Shown: in pieces, positions 5,124 to 5,425 of the stretch
How positions within the stretch are numbered: the first letter of the stretch is position 1
Layout of the letters: each line of letters starts with the position of its first letter
Source: an uncultured Bacteroides sp.
GTDB lineage: Bacteria > Bacteroidota > Bacteroidia > Bacteroidales > Bacteroidaceae
NCBI RefSeq assembly: GCF_905207245.1
Contig: NZ_CAJLKP010000153.1
Location: 1-5,425 of the forward strand
Direction of reading: 5' to 3'
DNA: 5,425 bases
Position numbers and translations under genes: made by a program
Notes under the pieces: generated by a model
Told to the model about the DNA's origin: nothing
Seen by the model: only the letters and a program-made list of their open reading frames with translations
The model's database searches: none

Positions 5124-5181
5124 GTGGTTTCTGCAAGGGTGGCAGCTCAGCAGTTGCGGCGCTATAGACAAAGAAGAGTGA
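5095..5181. repeat. Dispersed intergenic repeat, copy B
   Basis: It has the same block order as 4103-4187: ATTGTAACTCT, G/T-rich spacer, GCAAGTGGTTTCTGC, then GCTATAGACAAAGAAGAGTGAG. Copies A and B are about 85-88 bases long and most alike at the promoter-like blocks and the end box, weaker between. Conservation concentrated in these blocks argues that they are functional. The 5182-5229 stretch to its right shows no convincing gene. Confidence 0.65.
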
Positions 5182-5229
5182 GTTTACAGCATGAAAATAA
5201 TCGCAGGCACTTTTCCACTATCTGAGTAT

Positions 5230-5334
5230 AAATCCCTTAATTCAGGCATAATAGTAAGGGATTTAAGACGCAGCCCATTGACTATTCCCTTGTTTTATAT
5301 TATTATTTAAGGGAAAGCGAAAGGGGGTAAGGGA
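5230..5334. promoter_or_regulatory. Cluster of TAAGGGA half-sites (probable operators) around the Fic-like gene promoter
   Basis: Five AAGGGA motifs occur in about 105 bases: minus strand at 5233-5239, plus at 5255-5261, minus at 5286-5291, plus at 5308-5314 and 5328-5334. They form two inverted pairs: AAATCCCTTA/TAAGGGATTT (5230-5239, 5255-5264; perfect, 15-base gap) and TTCCCTT/AAGGGAA (5285-5291, 5309-5315; perfect, 17-base gap). The second pair brackets the -10 region, a placement expected for a repressor site. The fifth site sits between ribosome binding site and ATG. Confidence 0.55.
5278..5306 (+). promoter_or_regulatory. Sigma-A-type promoter of the Fic-like gene
   Basis: TTGACT (5278-5283), 17 bases, TATTAT (5301-5306); predicted start near 5313, only about 22 bases before the ATG at 5335. 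The -10 box and start point lie between the arms of an inverted repeat, so occupancy by a dimeric regulator would block polymerase. Confidence 0.65.
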
Positions 5335-5425
5335 ATGAGAACCTTCAATTACTCCGCAATCAAGGAGCAAAAGTGGGACTCGGATGTTCTTGGCCTGATT
5401 GCAGCCATATACAAGGAAGCTGGAA
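5335..5425 (+). CDS. Probable Fic family protein, N-terminal fragment (cut by window end)
   Basis: Thirty codons are visible before the window ends (MRTFNYSAIKEQKWDSDVLG, then LIAAIYKEAG). The pattern of a short YS-x-x-K lead, WDS-x-(I/V)-L-x-LIA-x-I and a Lys/Gly-rich turn resembles the N-terminus of Fic-domain proteins, which transfer AMP or other nucleotides to target proteins and are often toxins or regulators. The catalytic HPFxxGNGR motif would lie beyond the window, so this is a family-level guess from the first helix only. The ATG follows AAGGGGGT (5321-5328) and a close promoter at 5278-5306 flanked by repeated operator-like motifs. It is transcribed divergently from the 73-codon gene. 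Confidence 0.55.
   Translation, partial: MRTFNYSAIKEQKWDSDVLGLIAAIYKEAG

Noticed and set aside
4929..5225. Plus-strand open frame of 98 codons
   Set aside because: Antisense to the 73-codon gene and repeat B, with no ribosome binding site.
5183..5252. Minus-strand frame MPELRDLYSDSGKVPAIIFML ending beside repeat B
   Set aside because: Its stop precedes the repeat as real genes do in copies A and C, but it is only 21 codons, overlaps the operator-like motifs and lacks a ribosome binding site; at most a gene relic.

Overview
The window looks like part of a chromosome from a Gram-positive gut-type Firmicute, probably class Clostridia. The evidence is strong AGGAGG-type ribosome binding sites, TTGACA/TATAAT promoters with 17-bp spacing, a YoaP-type acetyltransferase and a Tn916/Clostridia-style tyrosine integrase remnant. 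The genus cannot be set from this sequence. The left flank and integrase relic are visibly GC-rich. The ATPase gene and most of the right part are AT-richer, as expected for imported cargo.

Layout. (1) 1-1093 is flanking chromosome: a YoaP-like GNAT acetyltransferase gene on the minus strand, and upstream of it a minus-strand terminator. (2) 1094-3893 is a compact integrated unit of about 2.8 kb. It is bounded by two direct, imperfect copies of the 3' half of a tRNA-Pro(UGG) gene, the typical footprint of tRNA-targeting integrases. Inside are the decapitated C-terminal half of a tyrosine integrase (+ strand), a terminator, and a convergent 601-codon gene on the minus strand. That gene fuses an ABC/SMC-type ATPase to a DUF4435 (TOPRIM-like) domain, the architecture of single-chain PARIS-type anti-phage proteins. 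It has its own promoter and a short leader in which a strong terminator hairpin competes with an overlapping alternative hairpin. (3) 3894-5425 is the start of a second island nested in the same tRNA target and running out of the window. It holds a possible protein-tail relic, a strong terminator, a PD-(D/E)XK nuclease-like gene and a small gene of unknown function (both minus strand), and the first 30 codons of a probable Fic-family protein (+ strand).

Together the genes suggest a tandem, tRNA-anchored defence island. The candidate effectors are the ATPase/TOPRIM protein, a nuclease-fold protein and a putative Fic enzyme, and two of the three show elaborate upstream control DNA. A dispersed repeat of about 86 bp occurs twice, with a third copy of only its outer box. 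Its full copies carry a promoter-like TTGCA-N17-TACAAT pair on the minus strand. All three lie just 3' of minus-strand stop codons, although for the rightmost copy that stop belongs only to an unconvincing small reading frame. No complete tRNA or rRNA gene, CRISPR array, intact integrase or transposase is visible.
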